Below are positions 1 through 8,181 of a DNA stretch of 58,018 bases, piece after piece. The position numbers were made by a program, and so were the translations under genes. Below the pieces are notes generated by a model. The model worked only from the letters and a program-made list of their open reading frames with translations. It had not been told where the DNA came from and did no database searches. The DNA comes from Thermococcus sp. (GTDB taxonomy: Archaea; Methanobacteriota_B; Thermococci; Thermococcales; Thermococcaceae). The stretch lies in NCBI RefSeq assembly GCF_027011145.1, contig NZ_JALVAO010000048.1, positions 1 through 58,018 on the forward strand, written 5' to 3'. The stretch's first letter is position 1, and every line of letters begins with the position of its first letter.

Positions 1-532
1 TAAGAGAAACATAAGACCGAGGGAGATTCGCTTCAGGGAAGTCGGTCATCAGATGGAGAAGTTTGGAGTTGAGCCCGAAATCGAGCACATAAAGCTCCTC
101 CGCGAGGATTACGATGCCGCTGGTGGAAAGGAAATCTTCCTGAGCTTTGAAGACGTCAAAAACGATATCCTGATAGGGTTCTTGAGATTGAGGATTCCGA
201 GTGAAAAAGCCCACAGGAAGGAGATAAACTGCTGTCCTTCAGCAATAGTCAGGGAGCTCCACGTCTACGGCCCGCTCGTTCCGATTGGAGGGAAGCCACG
301 CTATGAATGGCAACACAGAGGTTACGGAAGGGAGCTTTTGAGTGAAGCTGAAAGGATTGCCCGTGAGGAGTTCGACGTGAAGAAGATGTTGGTCATAAGT
401 GGCGTCGGAGTCAGAGAGTACTACAGAAAGTTCGGCTACTGGAAGAACGGCCCCTACGTGGCTAAGAGACTCGATAAGGGTTACGCCAGCTATAAAAAGA
501 GCAAAGAGTTCGATGCGCACCTGAATACCTAA
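1..532 (+). CDS. Elp3-like tRNA U34 modification enzyme, C-terminal part (partial)
   Basis: The reading frame is open from the first base of the window (codons begin at base 2) and ends at TAA 530-532, so the 5' part lies outside. The visible residues match the C-terminal acetyltransferase (GNAT) domain of archaeal Elp3: an [14 protein letters not shown]-like run at the junction with the radical SAM part, a G-R/K-G-Y-G-R acetyl-CoA loop (HRGYGRELL), and the ending [17 protein letters not shown]. Elp3 adds a carboxymethyl-type group to uridine 34 of tRNA using acetyl-CoA and radical SAM chemistry. The ATG at 53 is internal, not the start. The gene converges with the next one and overlaps it by 4 bases. 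Confidence 0.9.
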   Translation, partial: KRNIRPREIRFREVGHQMEKFGVEPEIEHIKLLREDYDAAGGKEIFLSFEDVKNDILIGFLRLRIPSEKAHRKEINCCPSAIVRELHVYGPLVPIGGKPRYEWQHRGYGRELLSEAERIAREEFDVKKMLVISGVGVREYYRKFGYWKNGPYVAKRLDKGYASYKKSKEFDAHLNT

Positions 533-1278
533 GGTCTGGCCTTTATCTCCTCTTCCATTGCCCTGAGTTGGGCCCTTTTTACGGCTTCTTCGTGAGCTTT
601 GTCACCTTTCTTCCCCTTTACCCTCTTAGACAGTTCCATAAGGGCTTCCTCCGGGCCGTAACAGACCAAAACGTCCCCGGGAAGGATTATTGTGTCGCCT
701 CTGGGTGCCCCTATGTAGACCTCTCCCTCCCTGGTTTTTCTGTATATTCCGAGAACCAGTATGCCCTCCTTGTCCAGCTCTAGTTCCCTCAAACTTTTGT
801 TGGCGAGCCAGCTGTTTTTCTTCACCTTTATCTGGGAAATTGAGTAGCCGTGGGTTATCCCCAAGAGCTGGGCGTAGTCGTAGACCCTGAGCTCTGGAAA
901 GGCTCTCTGGAGGAACCTTCTAATCCATTTTCTCATGAACCTATCGACTGTTTTGGACGTGAAGACGACGTAGAGCACAAGGAGGCTCGCTATTAGGACG
1001 AGCAGATAATCTGTGGCCTCCTCTCTTCCCTTTCCGACGAAGGTTAATACAAGAGTCGCTATGACGGAAGTTATTCCAGCGCTTCCCAGGAATATGAGAA
1101 TTCGGATAATCTTTCTCCTCGCTGGATGTGAAACGACGTATTCGCTTTCACTTGTGGTAAAGCCCGTTCCTGAAAAAGCCGACTGGGCCTGGAAGGAGGC
1201 GACTTCCCTTGAGAGGCCCGTCATTTCAAGGGCTACTGCCCCAATCCTGACTATTATAAGGGAAACTGTGATTGCCAA
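529..1278 (-). CDS. Membrane protein with TrkH-like segment and RCK_C (TrkA-C) domain
   Basis: About 249 residues. The first 100 hold roughly three hydrophobic segments; between the first two lies [16 protein letters not shown], which resembles a pore loop of TrkH/KtrB potassium transporters. Residues about 135-230 form an RCK_C (TrkA-C) domain of the kind that binds a regulatory ligand ([17 protein letters not shown], then [16 protein letters not shown]). The tail is charged. A role in potassium or other cation flux is inferred. The start is uncertain: TTG 1278 is the only usual codon in frame, but a GGGGTGA ribosome site at 1309-1315 sits too far away and fits a CTG at 1302 better. It follows the DUF308 gene on the same strand, probably in one operon. 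Confidence 0.7.
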   Translation of the reverse strand: MAITVSLIIVRIGAVALEMTGLSREVASFQAQSAFSGTGFTTSESEYVVSHPARRKIIRILIFLGSAGITSVIATLVLTFVGKGREEATDYLLVLIASLLVLYVVFTSKTVDRFMRKWIRRFLQRAFPELRVYDYAQLLGITHGYSISQIKVKKNSWLANKSLRELELDKEGILVLGIYRKTREGEVYIGAPRGDTIILPGDVLVCYGPEEALMELSKRVKGKKGDKAHEEAVKRAQLRAMEEEIKARP

Positions 1279-1308
1279 AATTAGGGAAATAAGGGCTATC
1301 AGCCCCGT

Positions 1309-1872
1309 TCACCCCGCGGCTGTTTTGGTAGTTGCCTCGTGTTCGGCCTTTGCACTCAGTGCTATCGCTATGAAGTTTGCACCGCTCATTATCAGGTCAA
1401 CTGAAACGAATAGCCCAATCGCCCAGAGGCTCGACCAGGGCCACTGAATAACTATCAGGAACCCCAGGATTACCGTCAGAACACCCGAGAGTGTCATCAG
1501 AGCCCACTGGCTGATATCCCTGTTCTGGAATGCAACGCCAATCCTTATGGCACCTATTAGCATCAGCGAGAAGCCCAGAACGAGAGTCAAAATTGTCGTT
1601 GCCAGAATCGGGTTCTCGAGCGTTGCTATACCGCCTATTACGTACACCACACCCATGATAATGTGGAGGGTTCTGCTCTTCCAGTCCTTGGCTTTGGCGA
1701 TTCCCTGTATGACCTGCAGTGTTCCGCCGACGAGCATGAAGGCACCGAAGATGGCAACACTCGTTATGCTAACCAGGGGTAGCAACAGTAACCCGGCGAA
1801 GCCCAGCGTCATGAAGATTATCCCGAGTCCCAAGAGCCATACCCAGTTCTTCCCGACCTCTCCGTATTCCAC
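1309..1872 (-). CDS. DUF308 / HdeD-family membrane protein
   Basis: 187 residues, mostly hydrophobic, with about six membrane segments arranged as three repeated pairs, as in the HdeD/DUF308 family (WVWLLGLGIIFMTLGFAGLL, then a GAFMLVGGTLQVIQGI-type repeat, then LGFSLMLIGAIRIGVAF). HdeD was named for acid resistance in E. coli, but the biochemical role is unknown and the archaeal proteins are uncharacterised. I chose the GTG at 1872 because GGGGGTGAG lies just before it; the GTG at 1896 would place that ribosome site inside the gene. The RCK_C protein follows with almost no gap, which suggests co-transcription. Confidence 0.8.
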   Translation of the reverse strand: MEYGEVGKNWVWLLGLGIIFMTLGFAGLLLLPLVSITSVAIFGAFMLVGGTLQVIQGIAKAKDWKSRTLHIIMGVVYVIGGIATLENPILATTILTLVLGFSLMLIGAIRIGVAFQNRDISQWALMTLSGVLTVILGFLIVIQWPWSSLWAIGLFVSVDLIMSGANFIAIALSAKAEHEATTKTAAG

Positions 1873-1896
1873 GTTCTCACCCCCAAATTTTTTCAC

Positions 1897-1943
1897 GAAA
1901 AGTTACTTTAAAGCTTTAAAAAGTTTTCTGTGGAAAAGTTACT
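1897..1943. repeat. 11-bp direct repeat in divergent promoter region
   Basis: GAAAAGTTACT occurs exactly at 1897-1907 and again at 1933-1943, 36 bases apart, in the 115-base gap between the DUF308 gene and the Cys-cluster gene. TATA-like runs lie nearby (CTTTAAAGCTTTAAAAAG at about 1907-1922, and GTTTTATAAAG at 1957-1967 about 20 bases before the start of the rightward gene). The repeats could bind a regulator of the divergent genes; this is inferred. Confidence 0.4.
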
Positions 1944-1987
1944 AAAACATTGGGAAGTTTTATAAAGCCCTCCGCGGGGGAGAGAGC

Positions 1988-2503
1988 ATGCGTTTCAAAC
2001 CTAAACCGTTCACGGAACCCCTGCCCTTCAGGTGTCTCTACTGCCTCGACTGCTGCAGGGGGAGACACGTTTACCTCACGCTCAAGGACATCGAAGGGAT
2101 AGCCAAGGCTGGCCACGACCCGCAGGACTTCGTAACCTTCTCGGTAGAGGGAGATAAGATACGCTTCGTCCTTGCCATTCGGGAGTGGGATTTGGGATGC
2201 GTTTTCCACGACCCCGAGACCGGAAAGTGCAGGATTCACCCGGTGAGGCCCATTATATGCCGGATTTACCCCTTCATGGTCTCTCGTAAGCCACTTGGCG
2301 TTGATGGTGAGAAGCCGTTTGAGTACAAGGGGGAAACCCTCTGGCTCTACTACGACGAGAGCTGTCCCGGGATAAACGCGGAGGAGCCGGAAGTCGTGAT
2401 AAGCCCCGAGGAGATAGCGGAACTCGGCCTGGAGTTCGAGCGGGAGTTCAAAAGAACCGACATGGACGGCTTTGCAAAGCTTCTCGACGAGCTCGAAAAG
2501 TAG
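1988..2503 (+). CDS. YkgJ-type Cys-cluster (CxxCxxxCC) protein
   Basis: 171 residues. The N-terminus has FRCLYCLDCCRGRHVYLT, the Cys-rich cluster of the YkgJ/Fli(B)-like family. It is followed by C-V-F-H-D-x8-C-R-I-H-P-x-R-P-x-x-C-R-x-Y-P, the second Cys set of the same family, which likely binds zinc or an iron-sulfur cluster. The biochemical role of the family is not settled. The ATG at 1988 follows a GGGGGAGAG ribosome site, and a TATA-like TTTTATAAAG lies about 25 bases upstream. The neighbours give no firm functional clue. Confidence 0.85.
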   Translation: MRFKPKPFTEPLPFRCLYCLDCCRGRHVYLTLKDIEGIAKAGHDPQDFVTFSVEGDKIRFVLAIREWDLGCVFHDPETGKCRIHPVRPIICRIYPFMVSRKPLGVDGEKPFEYKGETLWLYYDESCPGINAEEPEVVISPEEIAELGLEFEREFKRTDMDGFAKLLDELEK

Positions 2504-2530
2504 ATATACAACTTCCCCTTAATACTCCTT

Positions 2531-3094
2531 ATGAGGGGCCTCCTGCTGGCATCTGCTTACCTCCTTCAGGGTGTTCTCAACGTGGTCTTTTACGGGATTC
2601 CCTCGGTGATGTTTTCTGCTCTCCTCCCGCAGAGCGTTTTTCAGGAAAGCGCGTGGCTCCTGCCCTTTCTGGTTCTCCTGTACTTCTCCCTCGGTGCACT
2701 CTCCCTTTACTACCTGGGTTTCACAACTCTACCGAACAGGGGGAAATACCTCGGAGTCATTTACTTCTCCGTGGGGCTTATAGGTTCCCTGGCAATCTGC
2801 TTTGAGTCCGCTGTCGAGACGCCTGTTCTGAGAGCTGTCTTCGCTCTCTGGGCTCTTTCCTCGCTCCTCGGCCTGTTTCTTATTCCACGCACCGGAAACC
2901 TGGAGGACGTTCTGCCCCTTTTGACAGCTTTGACGCTACTATTACTGCTGTTCTCCGGTGCTGTGAGCTTTCTGACGGCCCAGTGGATTGTCGAGGACTA
3001 CTACGCACACCTTCACATGAGCGGGGGCATTCCTGAAAACGCGAGCATTATAGTTGCCCGTCCCGAGAACGTTTCCATCAACGGGACGGGCTAA
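2531..3094 (+). CDS. Small membrane protein, function unknown
   Basis: 187 residues with four or five hydrophobic segments and a C-terminal region of about 35 residues carrying three N-x-S/T sites (NAS, NVS, NGT), probably outside the cell. I do not recognise the family. A TATA-like GATATACA at 2503-2510 sits about 25 bases before the ATG with no ribosome site between, so the message is probably leaderless. The gene lies between the Cys-cluster gene and the NIP7 homologue, each of which seems to have its own promoter. Confidence 0.7.
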   Translation: MRGLLLASAYLLQGVLNVVFYGIPSVMFSALLPQSVFQESAWLLPFLVLLYFSLGALSLYYLGFTTLPNRGKYLGVIYFSVGLIGSLAICFESAVETPVLRAVFALWALSSLLGLFLIPRTGNLEDVLPLLTALTLLLLLFSGAVSFLTAQWIVEDYYAHLHMSGGIPENASIIVARPENVSINGTG

Positions 3095-3125
3095 GCTTTT
3101 AAGTTTCCCATTGATGCTTAGGAAC

Positions 3126-3629
3126 ATGGAGCGTGAACTCCGTTACCGGCGCGCCTCCGCATGGGAATACGATTTGATACTCAGGGAGGCCGAAAAGTAC
3201 GGCGAGCTCAGGCATAGCTTTTTTGGCGTTGTCGAGGGCAAGTTCAGGGACGTCTACGCTGTGAACGAGAGGGTATGGGCTGAGATAGAAACCCTCAAGC
3301 TCAAACCCTACGCCTATGGGACGTTCGTCGGGACAATAAAGGTGGACAACCTCGTTGAGAAGTTCTACCCCAACGTTGAGTTCTTCTACTTCGTTGACGT
3401 CCAGAAGAACTACGCGGTTCTGAAGCCGAAGGCCGGCTTCCTCTTCACGACGGGCAAAGACGTCCCGAGGAATGGCGTTAAGGAGTACATCTGGCGGGGA
3501 ACTAAGAAGCTCGTTATTTTCGATGAGAACGGGATAATCCTCGGCATAGGCAGGATAAACCCCGAGAGCAGGAAAAAGTTCATTTTGAACGTCACCGACA
3601 TCGGCGAGTTCCTGAGGAGAAGGCGCTAA
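3126..3629 (+). CDS. NIP7-like ribosome biogenesis protein (PUA domain)
   Basis: 167 residues in the order pre-PUA domain (about 1-90) then PUA RNA-binding domain (about 95-167), the length and layout of archaeal and eukaryotic NIP7, which takes part in large-subunit rRNA maturation. Visible family features are [18 protein letters not shown] at the start and [20 protein letters not shown] in the PUA part, followed by GIGRINP and a basic RRRR end. I chose the ATG at 3126 instead of the in-frame ATG at 3054, because TTTTAAG at about 3099-3105 is a TATA box about 25 bases upstream and the family begins here. The message is then leaderless. Confidence 0.85.
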   Translation: MERELRYRRASAWEYDLILREAEKYGELRHSFFGVVEGKFRDVYAVNERVWAEIETLKLKPYAYGTFVGTIKVDNLVEKFYPNVEFFYFVDVQKNYAVLKPKAGFLFTTGKDVPRNGVKEYIWRGTKKLVIFDENGIILGIGRINPESRKKFILNVTDIGEFLRRRR

Positions 3630-3650
3630 ACTTTTCTAACGTGACGTAAT

Positions 3651-3700
3651 CTTTTTAAGACCTTTTGCGTAGAGCTTAATGGTAACTAAAAGTAACTAAA
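3651..3700 (+). promoter_or_regulatory. Promoter with 10-bp tandem repeat before KaiC-like operon
   Basis: CTTTTTAAGA at 3651-3660 is a good archaeal TATA box, giving a start near 3685. Two copies of GTAACTAAA at 3682-3690 and 3692-3700 lie side by side with a 10-base period, one DNA turn, over the expected transcription start. This is a typical repressor-site geometry. The HTH protein encoded two genes on is a candidate binder (inferred). A GGGGGTGA ribosome site follows at once. Confidence 0.55.
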
Positions 3701-3713
3701 GGGGGTGACGCTC

Positions 3714-4460
3714 ATGATTAGGAGGGTTAAAACGGGCATCCCTGGGATGGACGAAATCCTTCACGGTGGAATCCCTGAGCGAAACGTTGTCCTTCTCAGC
3801 GGTGGTCCCGGGACGGGAAAAACGATATTCAGTCAGCAGTTCATATGGAACGGTCTTCAAATGGGTGAGCCTGGTATTTACGTTGCCCTCGAGGAGCACC
3901 CCGTTCAGGTGAGGCAGAACATGGCCCAGTTCGGCTGGGACGTGAGGAAGTACGAGGAGGAAGGGCTTTTCGCAATGGTTGACGCCTTCACGGCCGGAAT
4001 AGGAAAGAGCAAGGAGTACGAAAAGTACATAGTCCACGACCTAACGGACATCAGGGAGTTCATAGACGTCCTCAGGGGGGCCGTTAAGGACATCGGTGCG
4101 AAGAGGGTCGTTATAGACTCCGTCACAACCCTCTACATCAACAAGCCCGCGATGGCTAGGAGCATTGTCATGCAGCTCAAGCGCGTTTTGGCAGGGTTGG
4201 GAGTTACGAGCATACTTGTGAGCCAGATAAGCGTTGGGGAAAGGGGTTTCGGCGGACCGGGTGTTGAGCACGGCGTTGATGGAATAATTCGCCTTGATCT
4301 GGACGAGATTGACGGCGAGCTCAAGCGCTCGTTGATAGTCTGGAAGATGCGCGGAACGAGCCATTCAATGAGAAGGCACCCATTTGAGATAACTGACAAG
4401 GGAATAGTGGTTTATCCGGATAAAGTCCTCAAAAGGAAGACAATAGTTGAAATTGAATAA
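3714..4460 (+). CDS. KaiC-like RecA-superfamily ATPase (single domain)
   Basis: 248 residues, one KaiC domain. It opens [18 protein letters not shown], with Walker A GGPGTGKT at 30-37, a Walker B strand KRVVIDSV about residue 125, and a C-terminal [15 protein letters not shown] block shared by archaeal KaiC-like proteins. Such proteins are RecA-type ATPases, often in signalling; the target here is unknown. The ATG at 3714 follows GGGGGTGA; the GTG at 3705 lies within that site. The HTH/coiled-coil gene follows after 18 bases. A paralogue lies at 44537-45289. Confidence 0.85.
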   Translation: MIRRVKTGIPGMDEILHGGIPERNVVLLSGGPGTGKTIFSQQFIWNGLQMGEPGIYVALEEHPVQVRQNMAQFGWDVRKYEEEGLFAMVDAFTAGIGKSKEYEKYIVHDLTDIREFIDVLRGAVKDIGAKRVVIDSVTTLYINKPAMARSIVMQLKRVLAGLGVTSILVSQISVGERGFGGPGVEHGVDGIIRLDLDEIDGELKRSLIVWKMRGTSHSMRRHPFEITDKGIVVYPDKVLKRKTIVEIE

Positions 4461-4478
4461 ACACGAGGGGGTGAGAGA

Positions 4479-5024
4479 ATGGAGGTGCCCCTGAACCCAA
4501 TGGGAAGGGAGGAGATACACAGGCTTGAGAGCATACTGCTCTTTGCGACCCTCTTCAGGCCTGAGGTCATAGAGCTAATCAAGGACCCGGCCGAGAGATT
4601 GACATGGGTCGACAGTTTAGCTGTTGCGGCAGGAGCGATAGCCAGGGAGAAGGCCGGCATGACTGTCAGGGAAATTGCAGAGGAACTCGGCAGGACCGAG
4701 CAGACAATCAGAAAGCACCTCAAGGGCGAGACCAAGGCCGGGCAACTGGTCAGGGAAACTTACGAACTCATAAAGCAGGGCAAGCTCGATGAGCTCGTCA
4801 GAAACGTCGAGGTTCTGGCCAAGGGTGGCCAGCTGGTTGCCCTTGAGGAGTACGAGAAGCTCAAGAAGGAGAAGGAGGAACTTGAGGCCAAGGTTAAGGA
4901 GCTTGAGGAGAGAGTCAGGGCATTGGAGGAGGAGAACAGGGAACTTAAAACAAAGCTTGAGAACGTCAGGAAGATACTATCGGACGCTTTGGAGAGGATA
5001 AGGGAGGTAGAAAAGCTTCTTTAA
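4479..5024 (+). CDS. HTH protein with long C-terminal coiled coil
   Basis: 181 residues. A helix-turn-helix is clear at about 61-84 (TVREIAEELGRTEQTIRKHL). Residues about 122-178 form a heptad-rich Glu/Lys/Leu coiled coil, so the protein is probably a dimer. The N-terminal 55 residues are helical, with no motif I recognise. It looks like a DNA-binding regulator. It follows the KaiC-like gene in the same operon with GAGGGGGTGAG before its ATG, so the ATPase may control it or be controlled by it (inferred). Its 3' end overlaps the convergent speD gene by 4 bases. Confidence 0.75.
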   Translation: MEVPLNPMGREEIHRLESILLFATLFRPEVIELIKDPAERLTWVDSLAVAAGAIAREKAGMTVREIAEELGRTEQTIRKHLKGETKAGQLVRETYELIKQGKLDELVRNVEVLAKGGQLVALEEYEKLKKEKEELEAKVKELEERVRALEEENRELKTKLENVRKILSDALERIREVEKLL

Positions 5025-5449
5025 ATTCCATTCCCATTTTTTCTCAGACTTTCTTCCCAAGTAACTATCATGTGGGTAAACGTTTCATCATCTTCTTCAA
5101 TTCCACGCTTTATCTCACTCACGTGGGCGTACTTTGCTTTGAGTTTGTCGAGGATATAATCAACGGCCTTCTCCGGATTGGCCTTAGTCCCGCAAGTGTA
5201 AACATCTAAAGCAGCGTAACCCTTCTCGGGCCAAGTATGAATTGAAATATGGCTCTCGGCAACGATAACGACTCCGCTGACGCCGGTTGGTGAGAACTTG
5301 AAGAAGTAGCTTGACTTGACCTCCATGTTGCCGACCTTCGCCGCCTCGAGGAATATCTCTCTTATTCTGTCCGCGTTGCCGAGTATCTCTGGATCACAGC
5401 CAGCGGCCTCAACAACATAATGAAAGCCGATGGTCTCTATCTCGCTCAT
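5021..5449 (-). CDS. speD: S-adenosylmethionine decarboxylase proenzyme
   Basis: 142 residues, the size of the short bacterial/archaeal class. The processing site is visible as VAESHISIHTWPE: self-cleavage between Glu65 and Ser66 gives the pyruvoyl group. His71 and Cys86 (YTCG) are the expected catalytic residues. The enzyme supplies decarboxylated AdoMet for spermidine and other polyamines, which stabilise nucleic acids in hyperthermophiles. Some archaea use this fold for arginine decarboxylation, so the substrate is inferred. AGGTGAG before the ATG and a TTTAAAAAG TATA box about 40 bases upstream support the start. Confidence 0.93.
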   Translation of the reverse strand: MSEIETIGFHYVVEAAGCDPEILGNADRIREIFLEAAKVGNMEVKSSYFFKFSPTGVSGVVIVAESHISIHTWPEKGYAALDVYTCGTKANPEKAVDYILDKLKAKYAHVSEIKRGIEEDDETFTHMIVTWEESLRKNGNGI

Positions 5450-5755
5450 GGTTTCTCACCTGAGGGGTGGGTAGTATGCTCCCTTTTTAAAGTTAATCCT
5501 GGAAGCGAACGGGAATGAAAAGGCCGTTTCTGTTCTAAACTGACCGGAACGGAATTTTATGAATTTAAACTGAAAGTTTTTGGTAGTTTTTGGATAATCC
5601 TGTTACCCTCTGCTAAAATTGGCTTTGAGGCGAGTGAAACCGTTTAAACCTTTCTGGTGAGTGGTGCTCAACTTAAACCCAAGAACCACTAATTTTAAAA
5701 CTCACTCCCTCAAATTAACCACAAGTCAGGATTACAAAACGCCAGGGGTGAACAT
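5450..5755. promoter_or_regulatory. Divergent intergenic region speD / secF with inverted repeats
   Basis: 306 bases without a gene. The left end holds the leftward speD promoter. Further right are inverted repeats: TTCTGTTC and GAACGGAA around 5526-5552 (one G-T wobble), then AGTGGT 5660-5665 with ACCACT 5685-5690, and GTGAGT 5657-5662 with ACTCAC 5700-5705. The last two share bases, so only one could pair at a time. AATTTTAAAA at 5691-5700 is the likely TATA box for secF, putting these repeats over its promoter. Function is inferred only. Confidence 0.4.
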
Positions 5756-6664
5756 ATGTCTAGGAGGAAAGCTAAAAAGCCCGGTGAAACAAATGAATTC
5801 CGGGCAAAAAAGCGCGAAAAGTTAAAGTTCTTAGCTGAGATGGAACCAAAGAAGATGATAATTTATCCGCTTGCGGTTTTCATAGTTGCGTTGCTTTTAG
5901 TTGCTGTCCATTTTCCTCCACTCGGCATTGATCTCAGAGGTGGTGTTGTTGTAACGGCCTACGGTGTAAACGCCAACCCAGATACAATTGAAAAATGGCT
6001 GAGCAACGAGCTTGGAGTTCAGGTCACCGTCGAGAGTTTCACGAGCGTTGAGGGAACCAAAGGAATTCGTGTTTACGCTCCCACGGGGGTTGACCCTGTT
6101 CAAATAATCAACCTCCTGAAGCAGAAGTATCCCAACGCCGAATACACCCACAGTGAAGTCCTTCCGACGTTTGGAGAGCTTGCCAAGAAACAGGGTATAA
6201 AGGCAATAACCTTCGCCTTCATAGCGATGGCCGTTGTGGTATTCCTGTTCTTCAGGAATCCAGTTTCGTCACTGGCTATAATATTCTCGGCCCTCTCGGA
6301 CATGACAATAGCCGTTGCAATGATGGGTGTCTTTGGCATTCAGCTTACCACCGCGACGATAGCCGCGCTTCTGATGCTCATCGGTTACACCGTTGACAGC
6401 AACATACTTCTCACTACCAAACTGACGAAGAGGAAGGAGGACACCATTGAGGAGGCCTATCTAAGTGCCGTTTCAACTGGCTTTACAATGAGCACTACAA
6501 CCCTTGGAGCACTCTTCATGCTCTGGCTGATATCAACTTCACCAACTATAGATAACATAGCTATAGTCCTTATCTTCGGTCTCCTCGCCGACTTCATGAA
6601 CACCTGGATCTTCAACGCTGGAGTTCTGAGGTGGTATCTCTCAAAAAGGGGGGTTAATGCATGA
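5756..6664 (+). CDS. secF: Protein translocase subunit SecF
   Basis: 302 residues. There is one membrane segment near residue 40, then LGIDLRGGVVVTAYG, the SecD/F family signature, an external domain of about 80 residues, and five more segments ending in a SecF-type VDSNILLTTKL region. SecD and SecF form a membrane complex that assists late steps of Sec export using the ion gradient. As usual in archaea, secF comes before secD. The ATG follows AGGGGTGA. The secD ATG overlaps this stop codon (ATGA). Confidence 0.95.
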   Translation: MSRRKAKKPGETNEFRAKKREKLKFLAEMEPKKMIIYPLAVFIVALLLVAVHFPPLGIDLRGGVVVTAYGVNANPDTIEKWLSNELGVQVTVESFTSVEGTKGIRVYAPTGVDPVQIINLLKQKYPNAEYTHSEVLPTFGELAKKQGIKAITFAFIAMAVVVFLFFRNPVSSLAIIFSALSDMTIAVAMMGVFGIQLTTATIAALLMLIGYTVDSNILLTTKLTKRKEDTIEEAYLSAVSTGFTMSTTTLGALFMLWLISTSPTIDNIAIVLIFGLLADFMNTWIFNAGVLRWYLSKRGVNA

Positions 6665-8181
6665 ACAGGAAGCTTAAGAAGCTCCTTTTCAATTGGAGGA
6701 TTCTCCTTCTCATACTATTCCTTGTGGGATCAATAGCGACGTTAGCCACACGTCCTCTGACATTTGGAATCGATATAGCTGGTGGAGTTGCCATTATAGC
6801 CCAAACTGAACATCCTGTTGATTCTAAAACCATGGAGCTCGTCGTTGATTCCCTCCAGAAAAGGCTTAACACCTTCGGTTTGAGGGACATACAGGTTCAA
6901 GGACAGGGAAACGATATAGTTGTTGTCAAGGTTGCCAACGTAACGAGTGCAGAAGAAGCAAATGCTCTCAAGAAGGTCATTGAAAGCCAAGGTGTATTCT
7001 ACATGGAGTTTGACGGTGTAATCTTTGGAACGGGTAAGGACATAGTTTACGTCGGACCTCCTCAAATAAAGCCTGATGGGAGCTGGTCTGTTCCTTTTAG
7101 AATATCCAAGGCGGCGGCCGAGAAGTTCGCAAAGTTGGCCAAGGGAAAAGCCGGATGGCCCGTTGACATGTTCCTTGACCCTCCAGCAAACTCTCTCCTC
7201 GTGGTTCCCAAGAGCATATATGACCTCATGAACAGCACAACCTTCAATGCCCAGGCTCCTCAGGCTCCTACTTTACTCCAGAGAATCCACAAGGCTCTCA
7301 ACATAACGACCATAGTTTATACCAACCAGAGTGCGGAGGAGCTCAAAAAGCTGGCCGATGGGAAGCCCATAGTCCTCGTTGATGTTGGCGAAAACTTGGT
7401 TAATTCACTCAAATCAATGAACGTGAGCGTTCGCTACGTTCCCAAGCAGAGTGGCGTTAGCGATACCCAGCTTATCAAGAGCGTCCTCGGTCTCTACGGT
7501 CCCTACTCCCTTGGTGAGGGGCTCGCCAATGGAGAGCCTCAGACAGACGTTCAGATAAGCGGTCAGGCCCCGGATAGACTTACTGCGGAGCAGGAGGCCA
7601 AGACTGTCTACACTGTCCTCAAGAGTGGTTCCCTTCCGGTTAAGCTCAAGGTTATAGGAATGCAGTTCATATCACCAAAACTGGGTCAGGACTTCAAAAA
7701 GCAGGCACTATACGCTGGAATAGCGGCGTTGATAGCAGTTTTGGCAATCGTATACTTCCACTACAGGAGGTGGAAGATAGCCATACCCGTGGCGAGTACG
7801 AGTCTCTTTGAAGTGATTATAATCCTTGGAATAGCAGCTTTGATAAAGTGGAACCTTGACTTGCCGAGTATCGCGGGTATTATAGCGGCAATAGGTACCG
7901 GTGTTGACCAGCAGATAGTTATAACTGATGAGCTTCTTGGGGGAGAAAAAGTTGCAAGGATCACAAGGCGCTCTAGTACTTTAAAAAGAATCGGACGTGC
8001 ATTCTTCATAATATTCGCCTCAGCGTCAACTACAATAGCGGCAATGAGCTTTCTCTTAGTCTACTTCGTGGGAACATTAAAGGGATTTGCAGTGACAACA
8101 ATAATTGGAGTTCTCATCGGAATCTTTGTAACAAGGCCTGCCTACGCTGAAATTGCAAAGTATCTCGTTGGTGAGGAGTGA
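6661..8181 (+). CDS. secD: Protein translocase subunit SecD
   Basis: 506 residues. A first membrane segment is followed by LTFGIDIAGGVAIIAQTE, a large external region of about 300 residues (two P1-like lobes; DRLTAEQEAK, then GSLPVKL just before the membrane), and five C-terminal segments with GTGVDQQIVITDELLGGEK and ASASTTIAAMSFL, as in archaeal SecD. It partners SecF. The start overlaps the secF stop by 4 bases, and the stop overlaps the trkA start by 1 base (TGATG), so the three genes are translationally coupled. Confidence 0.95.
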   Translation: MNRKLKKLLFNWRILLLILFLVGSIATLATRPLTFGIDIAGGVAIIAQTEHPVDSKTMELVVDSLQKRLNTFGLRDIQVQGQGNDIVVVKVANVTSAEEANALKKVIESQGVFYMEFDGVIFGTGKDIVYVGPPQIKPDGSWSVPFRISKAAAEKFAKLAKGKAGWPVDMFLDPPANSLLVVPKSIYDLMNSTTFNAQAPQAPTLLQRIHKALNITTIVYTNQSAEELKKLADGKPIVLVDVGENLVNSLKSMNVSVRYVPKQSGVSDTQLIKSVLGLYGPYSLGEGLANGEPQTDVQISGQAPDRLTAEQEAKTVYTVLKSGSLPVKLKVIGMQFISPKLGQDFKKQALYAGIAALIAVLAIVYFHYRRWKIAIPVASTSLFEVIIILGIAALIKWNLDLPSIAGIIAAIGTGVDQQIVITDELLGGEKVARITRRSSTLKRIGRAFFIIFASASTTIAAMSFLLVYFVGTLKGFAVTTIIGVLIGIFVTRPAYAEIAKYLVGEE

